Assembly: GCF_004137245.1 (NCBI RefSeq)
Contig: NZ_SDWS01000005.1
Span: 248,001-312,000, forward strand
Length of the DNA: 64,000 nucleotides
Direction: 5' to 3'
From: Nocardioides glacieisoli
GTDB taxonomy: Bacteria; Actinomycetota; Actinomycetes; Propionibacteriales; Nocardioidaceae
Shown here: piece after piece, positions 1 to 8,814 of the stretch
How the letters are laid out: the number at the start of each line of letters is the position of its first letter
Position numbering within the stretch: position 1 is the stretch's first letter
Notes under the pieces: model-generated
Databases searched by the model: none
What the model saw: the letters and a program-made list of their open reading frames with translations, nothing else
What the model was told of the DNA's origin: nothing
Position numbers and translations under genes: made by a program

Positions 1-840
1 AGCCTGCTCTTCACGGTGGCCTACGAGATGCTCGGCTCCGCGACCGACGCCGAGGACGTGGTGCAGGAGGTCTGGCTGCGGTGGGCCGACAGCGACCGCG
101 ACGACGTCCTCGACCCGCGGGCCTACCTCGTACGGATCACCACCCGGCTGGCCCTCAACAAGCTGCGCGGCAACGCGCGGCGCCGCGAGGACTACGTCGG
201 CCCCTGGCTCCCCGAGCCGCTGCTCACCTCTGCCGACGTCGCCGACGACGTCGCGCTGGCCGACAGCGTCTCGACCGCGATGCTGCTGGTCCTGGAGACG
301 CTGCCGCCCACCGAGCGGGCGGTCTTCGTCCTGCGCGAGGTCTTCGACGTGTCGTACGCCGAGATCGCGCAGGCCGTCGAGAAGTCCGAGCCGGCCGTGC
401 GGCAGATCGCCAGCCGCGCCCGCACGCACGTGGCCGAGCGCCGCCCGCGCACGTCCGTGACCGCACGCGAGCGCGACGCCGTGATCGAGAAGTTCCGCTC
501 GGCCACCGAGGGTGGCGATCTGCAGTCGCTGATGGACGTGCTCGCACCGGACGTGGTGCTGATGACCGACGGCGGGGGCAGGGTGCAGGCGGCGCTCAAC
601 CCGATCCACGGCCGCGACAAGGTCTTCCGCTTCCTCACCGCGGTCGCGCCGGACGCGCTCGAGCTCCAGCCGGTCTGGCTCAACGGGTCGCCGGCGATCC
701 AGTTCGTCGTCGGCGGGCAGCGCGACGGCGTCGGCACGATGCTCGTCGAGGACGGCCTCGTGACCCGCCTCTACCTCGTCCGCAACCCCGACAAGCTCGG
801 CGCCGTCATCGCCCCCGTCGACCTCCGCCGCACGCTGTAA
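1..840 (+). CDS. sigJ: ECF sigma factor, SigJ/ECF41 type, 5' end outside window
   Basis: The reading frame is open from base 1, and the first visible residues (SLLFTVAYEMLG) already lie inside sigma region 2, so the true start is left of the window. Sigma region 2 (DAEDVVQEVWLRW) and region 4 (LPPTERAVFVLREVFDVSYAEIA) are followed by a SnoaL-like C-terminal domain. That domain carries DGGGR (bases 568-582) and NPDKL (bases 784-798), the two motifs known from ECF41 factors, in which the fused domain takes the place of a separate anti-sigma factor. Such genes usually sit beside a carboxymuconolactone decarboxylase or oxidoreductase gene; that neighbour would be outside the window. The TAA stop lies in the left arm of the palindrome that follows. 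Confidence 0.9.
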   Translation, partial: SLLFTVAYEMLGSATDAEDVVQEVWLRWADSDRDDVLDPRAYLVRITTRLALNKLRGNARRREDYVGPWLPEPLLTSADVADDVALADSVSTAMLLVLETLPPTERAVFVLREVFDVSYAEIAQAVEKSEPAVRQIASRARTHVAERRPRTSVTARERDAVIEKFRSATEGGDLQSLMDVLAPDVVLMTDGGGRVQAALNPIHGRDKVFRFLTAVAPDALELQPVWLNGSPAIQFVVGGQRDGVGTMLVEDGLVTRLYLVRNPDKLGAVIAPVDLRRTL

Positions 841-907
841 CGCCGGGTTAGGTGCTGTACCCACCCGGATATATCCCAGTGGGTACAAGCAGTAACCCGG
901 CGTTACA
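836..907. repeat. Palindromic repeat, family A copy 1
   Basis: Two nested inverted repeats. Perfect 15-bp outer arms (TGTAACGCCGGGTTA at 836-850 and its complement at 893-907) enclose 8-bp inner arms (GTACCCAC at 857-864 and GTGGGTAC at 879-886). The left arm contains the TAA stop of the sigma gene. A second copy in the same orientation lies just after lon. The shape is that of a REPIN (two inverted REP halves), and it could also act as a transcription terminator. Confidence 0.85.
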
Positions 908-923
908 GGGGCCGGTGGCCGGC

Positions 924-940
924 GTTCGCGGTGGGCGAAC
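924..940. promoter_or_regulatory. Candidate ClgR operator upstream of lon
   Basis: Perfect palindrome GTTCGC-GGTGG-GCGAAC, of the form CGC-N5-GCG bound by the actinobacterial protease regulator ClgR. It is centred 53 nt before the lon start. ClgR is reported to activate lon and clp genes in Streptomyces. A similar but imperfect site lies before clpC in this window. Assignment is by motif only. Confidence 0.55.
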
Positions 941-984
941 CCCGAACCGGAACACGTCTCCGGTTCCTGCGCGTTGTGCCGGAC

Positions 985-3333
985 ATGACGCAGAACCTCT
1001 CGCTCCCGGTGGTGTTCCTCCACGACACGGTCGTGCTTCCCGGCATGGTCGTGCCCATCGAGCTCGACGACTCCGCCCGCGCGGCGATCGACGCGGCCCG
1101 CCTCGCGCACGACGCCGACCCCGGCGACGAGCCCACCCGGGTGCTCGTCGCACCGCGGCTCGAGGACCGCTACGCCACCCACGGCGTCGTCGCGGTCGTC
1201 GACCGGGTCGGCCGCTTCGCCGGTGGCAAGCCCGCTGCCGTCCTGCGGGCCGAGCGTCGGGTCGCCATCGGCGCCGGCGTGACCGGTCCCGGTGCTGCCC
1301 TGTGGGTGGAGGCCGAGCCGGTCGCCGACACGGACGTGACGGACGAGCTCCGCGACCTCGCGGAGGACTACCGCACGCTCGTGGTCTCGATCCTGGAGCG
1401 CCGGGAGGCGTGGCAGGTCATCGAGAACGTACGCCGCATCGCCGACCCCGGCGCGCTCGCCGACACCTCCGGCTATGCGCCGTACCTCTCCGAGGACCAG
1501 AAGCGACAGGTGCTCGAGACCCCCGATGTGGGCGACCGGCTGCGCCTGCTCCTGGAGTGGACGCGCGCGTACGACACCGAGGACGAGGTCAACGACAAGA
1601 TCGGCCAGGACGTCCGGGAGGGCCTCGAGAAGAGCCAGCGTGAGTTCCTCCTCCGCCAGCAGCTCGCCGCGATCCGCAAGGAGCTCGGCGAGGGAGAGCC
1701 CGATGGGTCCGACGACTACCGCGCCCGCGTGGAGTCCGCGGACCTCCCCGACGCGGTCCGCGACGCGGCGCTGCGCGAGGTCGACAAGCTCGAGCGATCC
1801 AGCGACCAGAACCCCGAGTCCGGCTGGATCCGCACGTGGCTCGACACCGTCCTGGAGCTGCCGTGGAACGAGCGCACCGAGGACTCCCACGACGTGGCCG
1901 CCGCCCGCGCGGTGCTCGACGCCGACCACCACGGACTCGACGAGGTCAAGGACCGCATCACCGAGTACCTCGCGGTGCGCGCCCGCCGCGCCGAGCGCGG
2001 CCTCGAGGTGGTCGGCGGTCGCGGCTCCGGCGCGGTGATCCTGCTCGCCGGTCCTCCCGGCGTCGGCAAGACCTCGCTCGGCGAGTCCGTCGCCCGGACG
2101 CTGGGCCGGACGTTCGTCCGGGTCGCCCTCGGCGGCGTACGTGACGAGGCGGAGGTCCGCGGTCACCGTCGGACCTACGTCGGTGCGCTCCCCGGCCGCA
2201 TCGTGCGGGCCATCAAGGAGGCGGGCTCGATGAACCCGGTCGTCCTCCTCGACGAGGTCGACAAGGTCGGTGCCGACCACCGCGGCGACCCTGCTGCGGC
2301 GCTGCTCGAGGTGCTCGACCCGGCGCAGAACCACACCTTCCGCGACCACTACCTCGAGCTCGACCTCGACCTGTCGGACGTGTTGTTCATCGCGACCGCC
2401 AACGTCGTCGAGCAGATCCCGTCGGCCCTGCTGGACCGCATGGAGCTGGTCACCATCGACGGCTACACCGAGGACGACAAGGTCGCCATCGCGCGCGACT
2501 TCCTGGTCCCGCGCCAGCTCGAGCGGGCGGCCCTCACGGCCGAGGAGGTGACCATCTCCGACGACGCGCTCGGCGAGATCGCCGCCAACTACACCCGCGA
2601 GGCCGGCGTACGCCAGATGGAGCGGTTGCTGGCCAAGGCGTTCCGCAAGGCCGCGACGCGGCTCGCGACAGGCCAGGTCGAGCGGATCGAGATCGACCGG
2701 GCCGGCCTCGTCGACCTGGTCGGCCGGCCGCGCTTCACGCCCGACAGCCACGAGCGCACCGACGTGCCCGGGGTCGCCACCGGCCTCGCCGTGACCGGGC
2801 TCGGCGGGGACGTGCTGTATGTCGAGACGTCGGTGGCCGAAGGCACTGCGGGCCTCACCGTGACGGGCCAGCTCGGTGACGTGATGAAGGAGTCGGCCTC
2901 CATCGCGCTGTCGTGGGTGCGGGCGCACGCCGCGGACCTCGGGATCGAGCCGTCAGCGTTCGAGCAGTCGATCCACGTCCACTTCCCGGCCGGTGCCGTC
3001 CCCAAGGACGGCCCGTCCGCCGGGGTCACGATGGTGACCGCCCTCGTCTCCCTGCTCACCGGTCGCCCGGTGCGCTCGGACGTCGGCATGACGGGCGAGG
3101 TGTCGCTCTCCGGCCGGGTGCTGCCGATCGGCGGGCTCAAGCAGAAGCTGCTGGCCGCCCAGCGCGCCGGGCTGACCACGGTGTTCGTCCCGGAGCGCAA
3201 CCGTCCGGACCTGGACGACGTACCGGCCGAGCTGCTCGGGGAGCTCGACGTCCGCCCCGTCGGCCGCGTGACCGACATCCTCGCCGAGGCCCTCGAGCCG
3301 GCGGCGAGCAGCACGACCGCGGCAGCGGCCTGA
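985..3333 (+). CDS. lon: ATP-dependent Lon protease
   Basis: Endopeptidase La, 782 residues, a cytosolic AAA+ protease degrading misfolded and regulatory proteins. The start at 985 gives the usual N-terminus (MTQNLSLPVVFLHDTVVLPG). Order: N-terminal substrate domain (about 1-200), coiled coil, AAA+ module with Walker A GPPGVGKT at 356-363 and Walker B VVLLDEVDK, then the C-terminal protease domain with catalytic Ser678 (in GPSAG) and Lys721 (in GGLKQK). The length matches bacterial Lon. It is a single-gene unit bracketed by direct copies of a palindromic repeat. A ClgR-like palindrome upstream suggests stress control together with clpC. No strong ribosome binding site is visible, so the start rests mainly on family homology. 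Confidence 0.96.
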   Translation: MTQNLSLPVVFLHDTVVLPGMVVPIELDDSARAAIDAARLAHDADPGDEPTRVLVAPRLEDRYATHGVVAVVDRVGRFAGGKPAAVLRAERRVAIGAGVTGPGAALWVEAEPVADTDVTDELRDLAEDYRTLVVSILERREAWQVIENVRRIADPGALADTSGYAPYLSEDQKRQVLETPDVGDRLRLLLEWTRAYDTEDEVNDKIGQDVREGLEKSQREFLLRQQLAAIRKELGEGEPDGSDDYRARVESADLPDAVRDAALREVDKLERSSDQNPESGWIRTWLDTVLELPWNERTEDSHDVAAARAVLDADHHGLDEVKDRITEYLAVRARRAERGLEVVGGRGSGAVILLAGPPGVGKTSLGESVARTLGRTFVRVALGGVRDEAEVRGHRRTYVGALPGRIVRAIKEAGSMNPVVLLDEVDKVGADHRGDPAAALLEVLDPAQNHTFRDHYLELDLDLSDVLFIATANVVEQIPSALLDRMELVTIDGYTEDDKVAIARDFLVPRQLERAALTAEEVTISDDALGEIAANYTREAGVRQMERLLAKAFRKAATRLATGQVERIEIDRAGLVDLVGRPRFTPDSHERTDVPGVATGLAVTGLGGDVLYVETSVAEGTAGLTVTGQLGDVMKESASIALSWVRAHAADLGIEPSAFEQSIHVHFPAGAVPKDGPSAGVTMVTALVSLLTGRPVRSDVGMTGEVSLSGRVLPIGGLKQKLLAAQRAGLTTVFVPERNRPDLDDVPAELLGELDVRPVGRVTDILAEALEPAASSTTAAAA

Positions 3334-3337
3334 ACGC

Positions 3338-3409
3338 TGTAACGCCGGGTTGGTTTCTGTGCCCACCCCCGAGGAAGGGGGTGGGTACAAGCACCAACCC
3401 GGCGTTACA
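3338..3409. repeat. Palindromic repeat, family A copy 2
   Basis: 16-bp outer arms (TGTAACGCCGGGTTGG at 3338-3353, complement at 3394-3409) and 9-bp GC-rich inner arms (CCCACCCCC at 3362-3370, GGGGGTGGG at 3377-3385) with a 6-nt loop. It starts 5 nt after the lon stop and lies between convergent lon and ppa, so it may be a bidirectional terminator. It has the same orientation and much the same sequence as the copy upstream of lon. Confidence 0.85.
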
Positions 3410-3427
3410 GGGGGAGAGGCTGGGAGG

Positions 3428-3967
3428 TCAGGCGTCCTCGCCGAGGCTCTCGTCGGCGATGTTGTCGAGGTCGTTGCCGTGGCCCTCGGTCTTGAACCGC
3501 TCGAACGAGGCGTGCACCTCGGCCTCGGCCTCGACGCGGCCGACCCAGTCGGCGCCCTCGACGGACTTGCCGGGCTCGAGGTCCTTGTAGACCTCGAAGA
3601 AGTGCTGGATCTCGAGCCGGTCGTACTTCGAGACGTGGTTGATGTCGCGGAGGTGCTCGAGGCGCGGGTCGTGGCTCGGCACGCAGAGGACCTTGTCGTC
3701 GCCGCCGGCCTCGTCGGTCATCCGGAACATGCCGATCGCGCGGCACTCGATGAGGCAGCCGGGGAACGTCGGCTGCTGGAGGATCACCAGCGCGTCGAGC
3801 GGGTCGCCGTCCTGGCCGAGGGTGTTCTCGATGAAGCCGTAGTCGGCCGGGTAGGCCGTCGAGGTGAAGAGCATGCGGTCGAGGCGGATCCGCCCGGTCT
3901 CGTGGTCGACCTCGTACTTGTTGCGCTCACCCTTGGGGATCTCCACCAGCACGTCGAACGTCAGCAC
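3428..3967 (-). CDS. ppa: Inorganic pyrophosphatase
   Basis: Soluble family I pyrophosphatase, 179 residues, hydrolysing pyrophosphate to phosphate and so pulling biosynthetic reactions forward. The N-terminus ([22 protein letters not shown]) and the metal-binding signature DGDPLD with the surrounding acidic residues are intact. The GTG at 3967 is preferred because GGAGGAA lies 4 nt upstream; an in-frame GTG nine bases further upstream is the alternative. Convergent with lon and divergent from dacB. The acidic C-terminal tail (ESLGEDA) is unremarkable. Confidence 0.95.
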   Translation of the reverse strand: MLTFDVLVEIPKGERNKYEVDHETGRIRLDRMLFTSTAYPADYGFIENTLGQDGDPLDALVILQQPTFPGCLIECRAIGMFRMTDEAGGDDKVLCVPSHDPRLEHLRDINHVSKYDRLEIQHFFEVYKDLEPGKSVEGADWVGRVEAEAEVHASFERFKTEGHGNDLDNIADESLGEDA

Positions 3968-4068
3968 GTCTTCCTCCACACTCTCCGGCACGCCATCGGG
4001 CCGGCTCCACATCGGATGAGTCGTGTCCGGCGGTGGGCCCGACACGTCCTGCTGGGGGCAGTGTCGCG

Positions 4069-4074
4069 CACAAT
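4069..4074 (+). promoter_or_regulatory. Leaderless -10 box for dacB
   Basis: CACAAT ends 7 nt before the ATG at 4082, the spacing of a leaderless transcript. The in-frame ATG at 4073 overlaps this box, so it is unlikely to be the start. Confidence 0.5.
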
Positions 4075-4081
4075 GGCCCCG

Positions 4082-5557
4082 ATGCGCGAAGCGAGACGGT
4101 CCGAAAAGAGGGGACGTGAGGTACGCCACCTCGCGAGCCGCTGGCTTCCCGTCGTCCTCGTCCTCGCCATCCTCGGCGCCGGCGTCGGGGCGTACCGCTT
4201 CGAGTGGGGCCAGCGCTACCTCCCGTGGCTCGCCGCCGACCCCGTGACCGAGCCCGAGGCGGTGCTTCCTCCGGCAGGCCTCGACCTGCCCGAGTGGGAC
4301 CCGGCCGTCGACGACGCTGCTCCAATGGTGCAGGGCGCGGACATCGCGCCCGACAAGGTGGCCGCCGCCGTCACCCCCGACCTGACCGATCCCGACCTCG
4401 GGAAGCACGTGGTCGGCGCGGTGAGCTCGCTGACGCCGGGATCACCCGTGTGGACGACCGGCGACGGCCGCTACCTGCCGGCCTCGACGACGAAGCTGCT
4501 GACCCTCGGCGCCGCCCTCGCCACCCTCGGCCCCGACCACACGTTCACGACCCGGGTCGTCCGCGGGGAGGCGCCGCGCGAGGTCGTGCTCGTCGGCGGC
4601 GGCGATCCCCAGCTGGCGAGCCAGCCGGTCGCCCTCGCGGAGGCCGAGTCGACGTACCCCGCCCGTGCCGACGTGACGACCCTCGCCCTCACGGCCGCCA
4701 AGGCCCTCGGCGGCCGGGGCAGGGTGAAGGTCAGCTTCGACGACAGCCTCTTCACCGGGCCGACCGACAACCCGGCCTGGCGCCGCGACTACGTCCCCGA
4801 CGACATCGCCAGCCCGATCACGGCGCTGATGGTCGACAGCGGGATCGCGCCCGACCGGCTGTCCCGGTCCGACGACCCGTCCCTCGCCGCCGCCCAGGTC
4901 CTCGCGTCGGCCCTGGGCGCCGCCGGCCTGAAGGTGGTCGGCGAGCCGCAGCGGGTCGTCGTACCCTCCGGGACCGAGGAGCTGGCCTCCGTCGAGAGCG
5001 CGCCCCTGTCGCAGATCGCCGAGCGGATCCTCGACGTCAGCGACAACGAGGGCTCCGAGGTCATCGCCCACCAGGTCGGGCTCGCGGTCTCGGGGGAGGG
5101 GTCGTTCGAGGGCGGCGCCGAGGCGGTCCTCCAGACCCTGGGCGGCATGGGGATCGACGTGACCGGCGACGAGGTGTACGACGGCTCCGGCCTGTCGCGG
5201 CGCAACCGGGTCTCGACCGCCACGCTGCTCGCCCTGCTGCAGCGCGCCGCCGGCCCGGACGGCGAGGCGATGCGCAACATCGTCACCGGCCTGCCGGTCG
5301 CGGGGTTCACGGGCTCGCTGACCTACCGGTTCGCCGAGGGGCCGCCCGTCGCGCGCGGGCTGGTGCGCGCCAAGACCGGCACCCTGACCGGCGTGCACGC
5401 ACTCGCCGGGATCGCGGTCGGCCGCGACGGCGAGCCGATGGCCTTCGTCTTCGGCGCCGACAAGTCGCCGGACGCGAAGAAGCTCGACGCCCAGCAGGCG
5501 CTCGACCGCGCCGCCGCGGCCCTCGCGGCCTGCCGCTGCTCACAGCCCACTGGCTAG
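4082..5557 (+). CDS. dacB: D-alanyl-D-alanine carboxypeptidase / endopeptidase (PBP4 family)
   Basis: Class C low-molecular-weight penicillin-binding protein, 491 residues, trimming peptidoglycan cross-links outside the membrane. A basic N-terminus is followed by one membrane segment ([19 protein letters not shown]) that acts as anchor or signal. The three active-site motifs are present: SxxK at 135-138 (STTK), SxN at 320-322 (SDN) and KTG at 431-433. The size fits the family. The start is set by the leaderless promoter; nine further bases upstream also read in frame. The TAG stop is the first half of the -10 box of the next gene. In Mycobacterium the same trio (dacB, DUF2342, tilS, followed by hpt and ftsH) is conserved. 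Confidence 0.93.
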   Translation: MREARRSEKRGREVRHLASRWLPVVLVLAILGAGVGAYRFEWGQRYLPWLAADPVTEPEAVLPPAGLDLPEWDPAVDDAAPMVQGADIAPDKVAAAVTPDLTDPDLGKHVVGAVSSLTPGSPVWTTGDGRYLPASTTKLLTLGAALATLGPDHTFTTRVVRGEAPREVVLVGGGDPQLASQPVALAEAESTYPARADVTTLALTAAKALGGRGRVKVSFDDSLFTGPTDNPAWRRDYVPDDIASPITALMVDSGIAPDRLSRSDDPSLAAAQVLASALGAAGLKVVGEPQRVVVPSGTEELASVESAPLSQIAERILDVSDNEGSEVIAHQVGLAVSGEGSFEGGAEAVLQTLGGMGIDVTGDEVYDGSGLSRRNRVSTATLLALLQRAAGPDGEAMRNIVTGLPVAGFTGSLTYRFAEGPPVARGLVRAKTGTLTGVHALAGIAVGRDGEPMAFVFGADKSPDAKKLDAQQALDRAAAALAACRCSQPTG

Positions 5558-5560
5558 GGT
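5555..5560 (+). promoter_or_regulatory. Leaderless -10 box overlapping the dacB stop codon
   Basis: TAGGGT, 6 nt before the ATG at 5567. Its TAG is the stop codon of dacB, so the box cannot change freely without changing the end of the upstream protein. Confidence 0.6.
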
Positions 5561-5566
5561 CGCCAC

Positions 5567-6583
5567 ATGAACATGGTCGACTGGGACTTCGCGGTGACCG
5601 TCGGGTCCAGGCTGGCCGGACCGGGCCCGGTGGTGGCGGGCGACGAGGCCCTCGCCGCCGTCGCCGAGCTCCGCGAGGGAGCCGACCGCTCGACCCCGCT
5701 CGTCCAGGAGTTCACCGGCCTGCGCACCGAGTCCGGCACCGCTCCGGTCCTCGTCGTCGACCGCGGCGGCTGGATCCAGGCCAACGCCGACGGCTTCTCG
5801 AAGATCCTCGCGCCGATCGTCGACAAGCTCGTCGAGAAGAAGGGTGAGCCCGGCCCTGTCGCGAGCGCGATCGGCTCGCGGGTGACCGGCGCCGAGGTCG
5901 GCCTGATGCTGGGCTTCCTCGGCACCAAGGTGCTGGGCCAGTTCGACCCGTTCCACGACCCGAGCGGCCGCCTGCTCCTCGTCGCCCCCAACATCGTCCA
6001 CACCGAGCGCGAGATCGGCGCCGACCCGACCGACTTCCGGCTGTGGGTCTGCCTCCACGAGGAGACGCACCGCGTCCAGTTCACTGCGAACCCCTGGCTC
6101 GGCGAGCACCTGCTCGCCCAGATGAACGAGGTCGCCGGCACGATCGAGCCCAGCGCCCTCGTCGACGGCCTGCGCCGCGGCGCGGAGGCGATCCGCAGCG
6201 GGGACGGCAGCGTCCTCGACATGGTCTCGTCGCCGGAGCAGAAGGAGATCCTCGACCGGGTCACCGGCGTGATGTCGCTGCTCGAGGGTCACGCCGACGT
6301 CGTGATGGACGGCGTCGGACCGACCGTCATCCCGTCGGTCGCGCAGATCCGCAAGAAGTTCAACCAGCGTCGCCAGGGCGTCGGCACCCTCGACAAGCTG
6401 CTGCGTCGCCTGCTCGGCCTCGACGCCAAGATGGCGCAGTACCGCGACGGGGCCGTCTTCGTCCGCCACGTCGTCGACAAGGTCGGCATGGACGACTTCA
6501 ACGCCGTCTGGAGCGGGCCCGAGACACTCCCGTCGAAGGCCGAGATCACCGACCCCGACGCCTGGATCACCCGCGTCCTGTGA
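5567..6583 (+). CDS. Zinc-dependent metalloprotease-like protein, DUF2342
   Basis: 338-residue protein of the actinobacterial DUF2342 (zincin-like) family, sometimes labelled F420-biosynthesis associated. A gluzincin-type HEETH motif is visible at residues 164-168 (context CLHEETHRVQF), followed by a helix with conserved acidic residues. No signal peptide, so probably cytosolic. Substrate and role are unknown. The conserved position between dacB and tilS is known from other actinobacteria but does not reveal the function. The start follows a TAGGGT box by 6 nt. Its stop overlaps the tilS start (GTGA), so the two are translationally coupled. Confidence 0.85.
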   Translation: MNMVDWDFAVTVGSRLAGPGPVVAGDEALAAVAELREGADRSTPLVQEFTGLRTESGTAPVLVVDRGGWIQANADGFSKILAPIVDKLVEKKGEPGPVASAIGSRVTGAEVGLMLGFLGTKVLGQFDPFHDPSGRLLLVAPNIVHTEREIGADPTDFRLWVCLHEETHRVQFTANPWLGEHLLAQMNEVAGTIEPSALVDGLRRGAEAIRSGDGSVLDMVSSPEQKEILDRVTGVMSLLEGHADVVMDGVGPTVIPSVAQIRKKFNQRRQGVGTLDKLLRRLLGLDAKMAQYRDGAVFVRHVVDKVGMDDFNAVWSGPETLPSKAEITDPDAWITRVL

Positions 6584-7554
6584 CGCTCCACCCGTCCGTC
6601 GCCGCGGTCCGGGTGCCGGTCCGCGCCACCCTGTCCGCGCTCGACCCCGGTGATGTCGTGGCGGTGGCGTGCAGCGGCGGCGCCGACTCGCTGGCGCTCG
6701 CCTCGGCAGCGGTCTTCGAGGGCCACAAGCTCGGCCTGCGGGTCGTCGGTGTCACGGTCGACCACGCCCTCCAGCCCGGGTCCGCGGGGCAGGCCGACCG
6801 CGTCGTGACCCAGCTCGCGACGATCGGCGTCGACGAGACGCTGACCGCCCGCGTGCAGGTCGACGGCTCCTCGGGCCTCGGCCCCGAGGCCGCCGCCCGG
6901 GAGGCGAGGTACGCCGTCCTGGAGGAGGTGGCCGACCGGCTCTCCGCCCGCCTCGTGCTGCTCGGGCACACGCTCGACGACCAGGCCGAGACGGTGCTGC
7001 TCGGCCTCACCCGCGGCTCGGGCGGGAGGTCGCTCCAGGGGATGCGCCCCGCCTTCGGCGTCTTCGCGCGCCCGCTGCTCGGCGTACGCCGTGACGACAC
7101 CGTGACCGCCTGCCAGGTCGAGGGCCTCGAGGCATGGGACGACCCGCACAACGACGACCCCGGCTACACCCGCGTGCGCGTACGCCGCCGGGTGCTGCCG
7201 GTCCTCGAGGACGAGCTCGGGCCGGGGATCGCCGAGGCGCTCGCCCGCACGGCCGACCAGCTCCGCGACGACACCGCCCTGCTCAACGAGCTCGCCACGG
7301 CAGCGCTCGACGCCGCTCGTCGGCCCGAAGGCCTCGACGTCGAGGTCCTCGCCGCCCAGCCCCCCGCGCTGCGCCACCGGGCGATCCACGCGGCCGCCCT
7401 CGGCGCCGGCGTACCCCCCGCCGAGCTGACCCGCCGCCACGTGCTGGAGGTCGACCGCCTCGTCGTCGCCTGGCGCGGCCAGCAGTGGGTCGACCTGCCC
7501 GGCCATGTCCGTGCCCTGCGCCGCGACGGCCTGCTGGTGATCGAGGGCTCCTGA
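6580..7554 (+). CDS. tilS: tRNA(Ile)-lysidine synthetase
   Basis: 324-residue PP-loop ATPase that adds lysine to the wobble C34 of the minor isoleucine tRNA, changing AUG to AUA decoding. The ATP-pyrophosphatase motif SGGADS is at residues 32-37, followed by the TilS signature LLGHTLDDQAETVLLGLTRGSG and a C-terminal tRNA-binding region. GTG at 6580 overlaps the upstream stop (GTGA). Shorter than the E. coli enzyme, as usual in actinobacteria. Followed by the first family B repeat pair, which separates it from hpt, its usual next gene. Confidence 0.94.
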   Translation: MTLHPSVAAVRVPVRATLSALDPGDVVAVACSGGADSLALASAAVFEGHKLGLRVVGVTVDHALQPGSAGQADRVVTQLATIGVDETLTARVQVDGSSGLGPEAAAREARYAVLEEVADRLSARLVLLGHTLDDQAETVLLGLTRGSGGRSLQGMRPAFGVFARPLLGVRRDDTVTACQVEGLEAWDDPHNDDPGYTRVRVRRRVLPVLEDELGPGIAEALARTADQLRDDTALLNELATAALDAARRPEGLDVEVLAAQPPALRHRAIHAAALGAGVPPAELTRRHVLEVDRLVVAWRGQQWVDLPGHVRALRRDGLLVIEGS

Positions 7555-7565
7555 GGGTCCGGCCC

Positions 7566-7663
7566 GATGGATTTCCACTCGTAGGAGTGGAACTCCATCT
7601 CGGCCCGAGCGTGCAAGGACGACCCACCCGATGAACTTCCACTCGTGAGAGTGGAACTCCATC
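7566..7663. repeat. Family B palindrome pair, left copy
   Basis: Two 34-bp near-palindromes (7566-7599 and 7630-7663), each with arms of the type GATGRAYTTCCACTC and GAGTGGAACTCCATC, separated by exactly 30 nt. The spacer shares CGAGCGTG with the spacer of the right copy (8675-8769) at the same offset, so the two pairs are direct repeats around the DUF559 gene. Confidence 0.85.
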
Positions 7664-7740
7664 GGCGGCTGACTGGGAGCGTGCGCGCAGCCTGTGGATG
7701 ACGTACGACGTCGAGGCCCCGCGCCCGGCACCCTGAGCTG

Positions 7741-8676
7741 GTGCACCACCGACGTCCGTTCAACCCACGCGAGCCGTTCCCTCGGTTCCGAGCCCTGCAG
7801 GCTGGGCTGCCGCGAGCCACGGTCGACTCGCCCGCCTTCCGACGTCTGCTCCACGGGATCATCGTCGATGCCGACGTGCCCGACTCGGCCGTGCTCCGCG
7901 TCAAGGCCGCGCTTGCCTGCTACTTCGACAGTGCCCACGCCAGTCATGCCTCGGCGGCCCGCGTCTGGCGGGTGCCGGTGCAGACGCGGCCGGGCGAGCA
8001 CGTCACGGTCCCCGACGAAGGGCACCGGCTCCGGCGCACCGGCGTCACGACGCACCATCGGGCCGACGCCGCGACGGTCGTACGCGACGGGGTGCGGGTG
8101 TCCGTCCTGGTGGACCTGTTCGTCGAGCTGGCCGAGGAGCTCTCGCTGGTGGAGCTCGTCGTAGCCGGCGACTGGATGGTCCGACGCCAGGGCGTGCGGC
8201 TGAAGGACCTGCGCCGGGTGGCGATGCGAGCGACAGGGCCGACCGCGCGGCTGGCTCGGAAGGCGGCGCTCCACGTCCGGGCCGGGGTCGACTCGCCGAT
8301 GGAGTCGCGGCTGCGGATGCTGATCGTGCTCGCGGGGCTGCCCGAGCCCGTCGTGAATGCGACGGTCCGTGACGTCGACGGGGAGGTCGTCCGCCGCTTC
8401 GACCTCAGCTGGCCCGATGTTCGCGTGATCGTCGAGTACGACGGGCGCCACCACGTCGAGCGCGTCGAGCAGTGGGAGGCCGACCTCGATCGCCGCGAGG
8501 AGATCGACGACGAGGGGTGGCGGATCCTCGTCGTGGTCGCCTCCGGCATATACACCGATCCCGCGCGCACGGTCCGACGCATCTTCCACCTGCTGCGCGC
8601 CCGCGGTCTCGAGGGCCTGCCCGACTGGCCGAGCGAGGACTGGCGTCCACACTTCCCCGGCAGGCTCGCTGCCTGA
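7741..8676 (+). CDS. DUF559 / AbiEi-type protein with PD-(D/E)XK nuclease-like C-terminus
   Basis: 311 residues. The C-terminal part resembles the DUF559 (Vsr-like) endonuclease fold: an acidic strand RRFDLSWPDVRVIVEYDGRHH with conserved D, E and D/GRHH positions, then W-x-x-D-L-x-R-R-E-x-I and GWRILVVVASGIY. The N-terminal 150 residues look like the AbiEi-like region often fused to this domain. Such genes are multicopy in Nocardioides-type genomes (general knowledge, not checked here). The gene interrupts the usual tilS-hpt junction and lies between two direct copies of a palindrome pair, whose right copy overlaps its TGA. Activity and substrate are unknown. The GTG start lacks a clear ribosome binding site or -10 box, so it is tentative. 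Confidence 0.75.
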   Translation: MHHRRPFNPREPFPRFRALQAGLPRATVDSPAFRRLLHGIIVDADVPDSAVLRVKAALACYFDSAHASHASAARVWRVPVQTRPGEHVTVPDEGHRLRRTGVTTHHRADAATVVRDGVRVSVLVDLFVELAEELSLVELVVAGDWMVRRQGVRLKDLRRVAMRATGPTARLARKAALHVRAGVDSPMESRLRMLIVLAGLPEPVVNATVRDVDGEVVRRFDLSWPDVRVIVEYDGRHHVERVEQWEADLDRREEIDDEGWRILVVVASGIYTDPARTVRRIFHLLRARGLEGLPDWPSEDWRPHFPGRLAA

Positions 8677-8769
8677 AGGTCCACCCGTACGAGTGGAAGT
8701 TCATCCGCCCGCGAGCGTGAGGCCACCGGTCGACGGATGAACTCCCACGCGTACGAGTGGAAATCCATC
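8675..8769. repeat. Family B palindrome pair, right copy
   Basis: Units at about 8675-8705 (GGTCCACCCGTACGAGTGGA core) and 8736-8769, again separated by 30 nt containing CGAGCGTG. The first unit overlaps the stop codon of the DUF559 gene. Same orientation as the left copy. Confidence 0.85.
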
Positions 8770-8801
8770 GAGGCGGGGCGGACGACTCCCGGACCGAGCC
8801 C

Positions 8802-8807
8802 TAGGCT
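8802..8807 (+). promoter_or_regulatory. Leaderless -10 box for hpt
   Basis: TAGGCT, 7 nt before the ATG at 8815. Confidence 0.6.
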
Positions 8808-8814
8808 GCAGCCC

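Noticed and set aside
3350..4072. Long plus-strand frame extending dacB upstream through the ppa gene
   Set aside because: It is the reverse reading of ppa; the membrane segment and the leaderless promoter place the dacB start at 4082.
7566..8769. CRISPR-like array from repeated palindromes with 30-nt spacers
   Set aside because: Only two units per site, the spacers are conserved rather than unique, and no cas genes are present.
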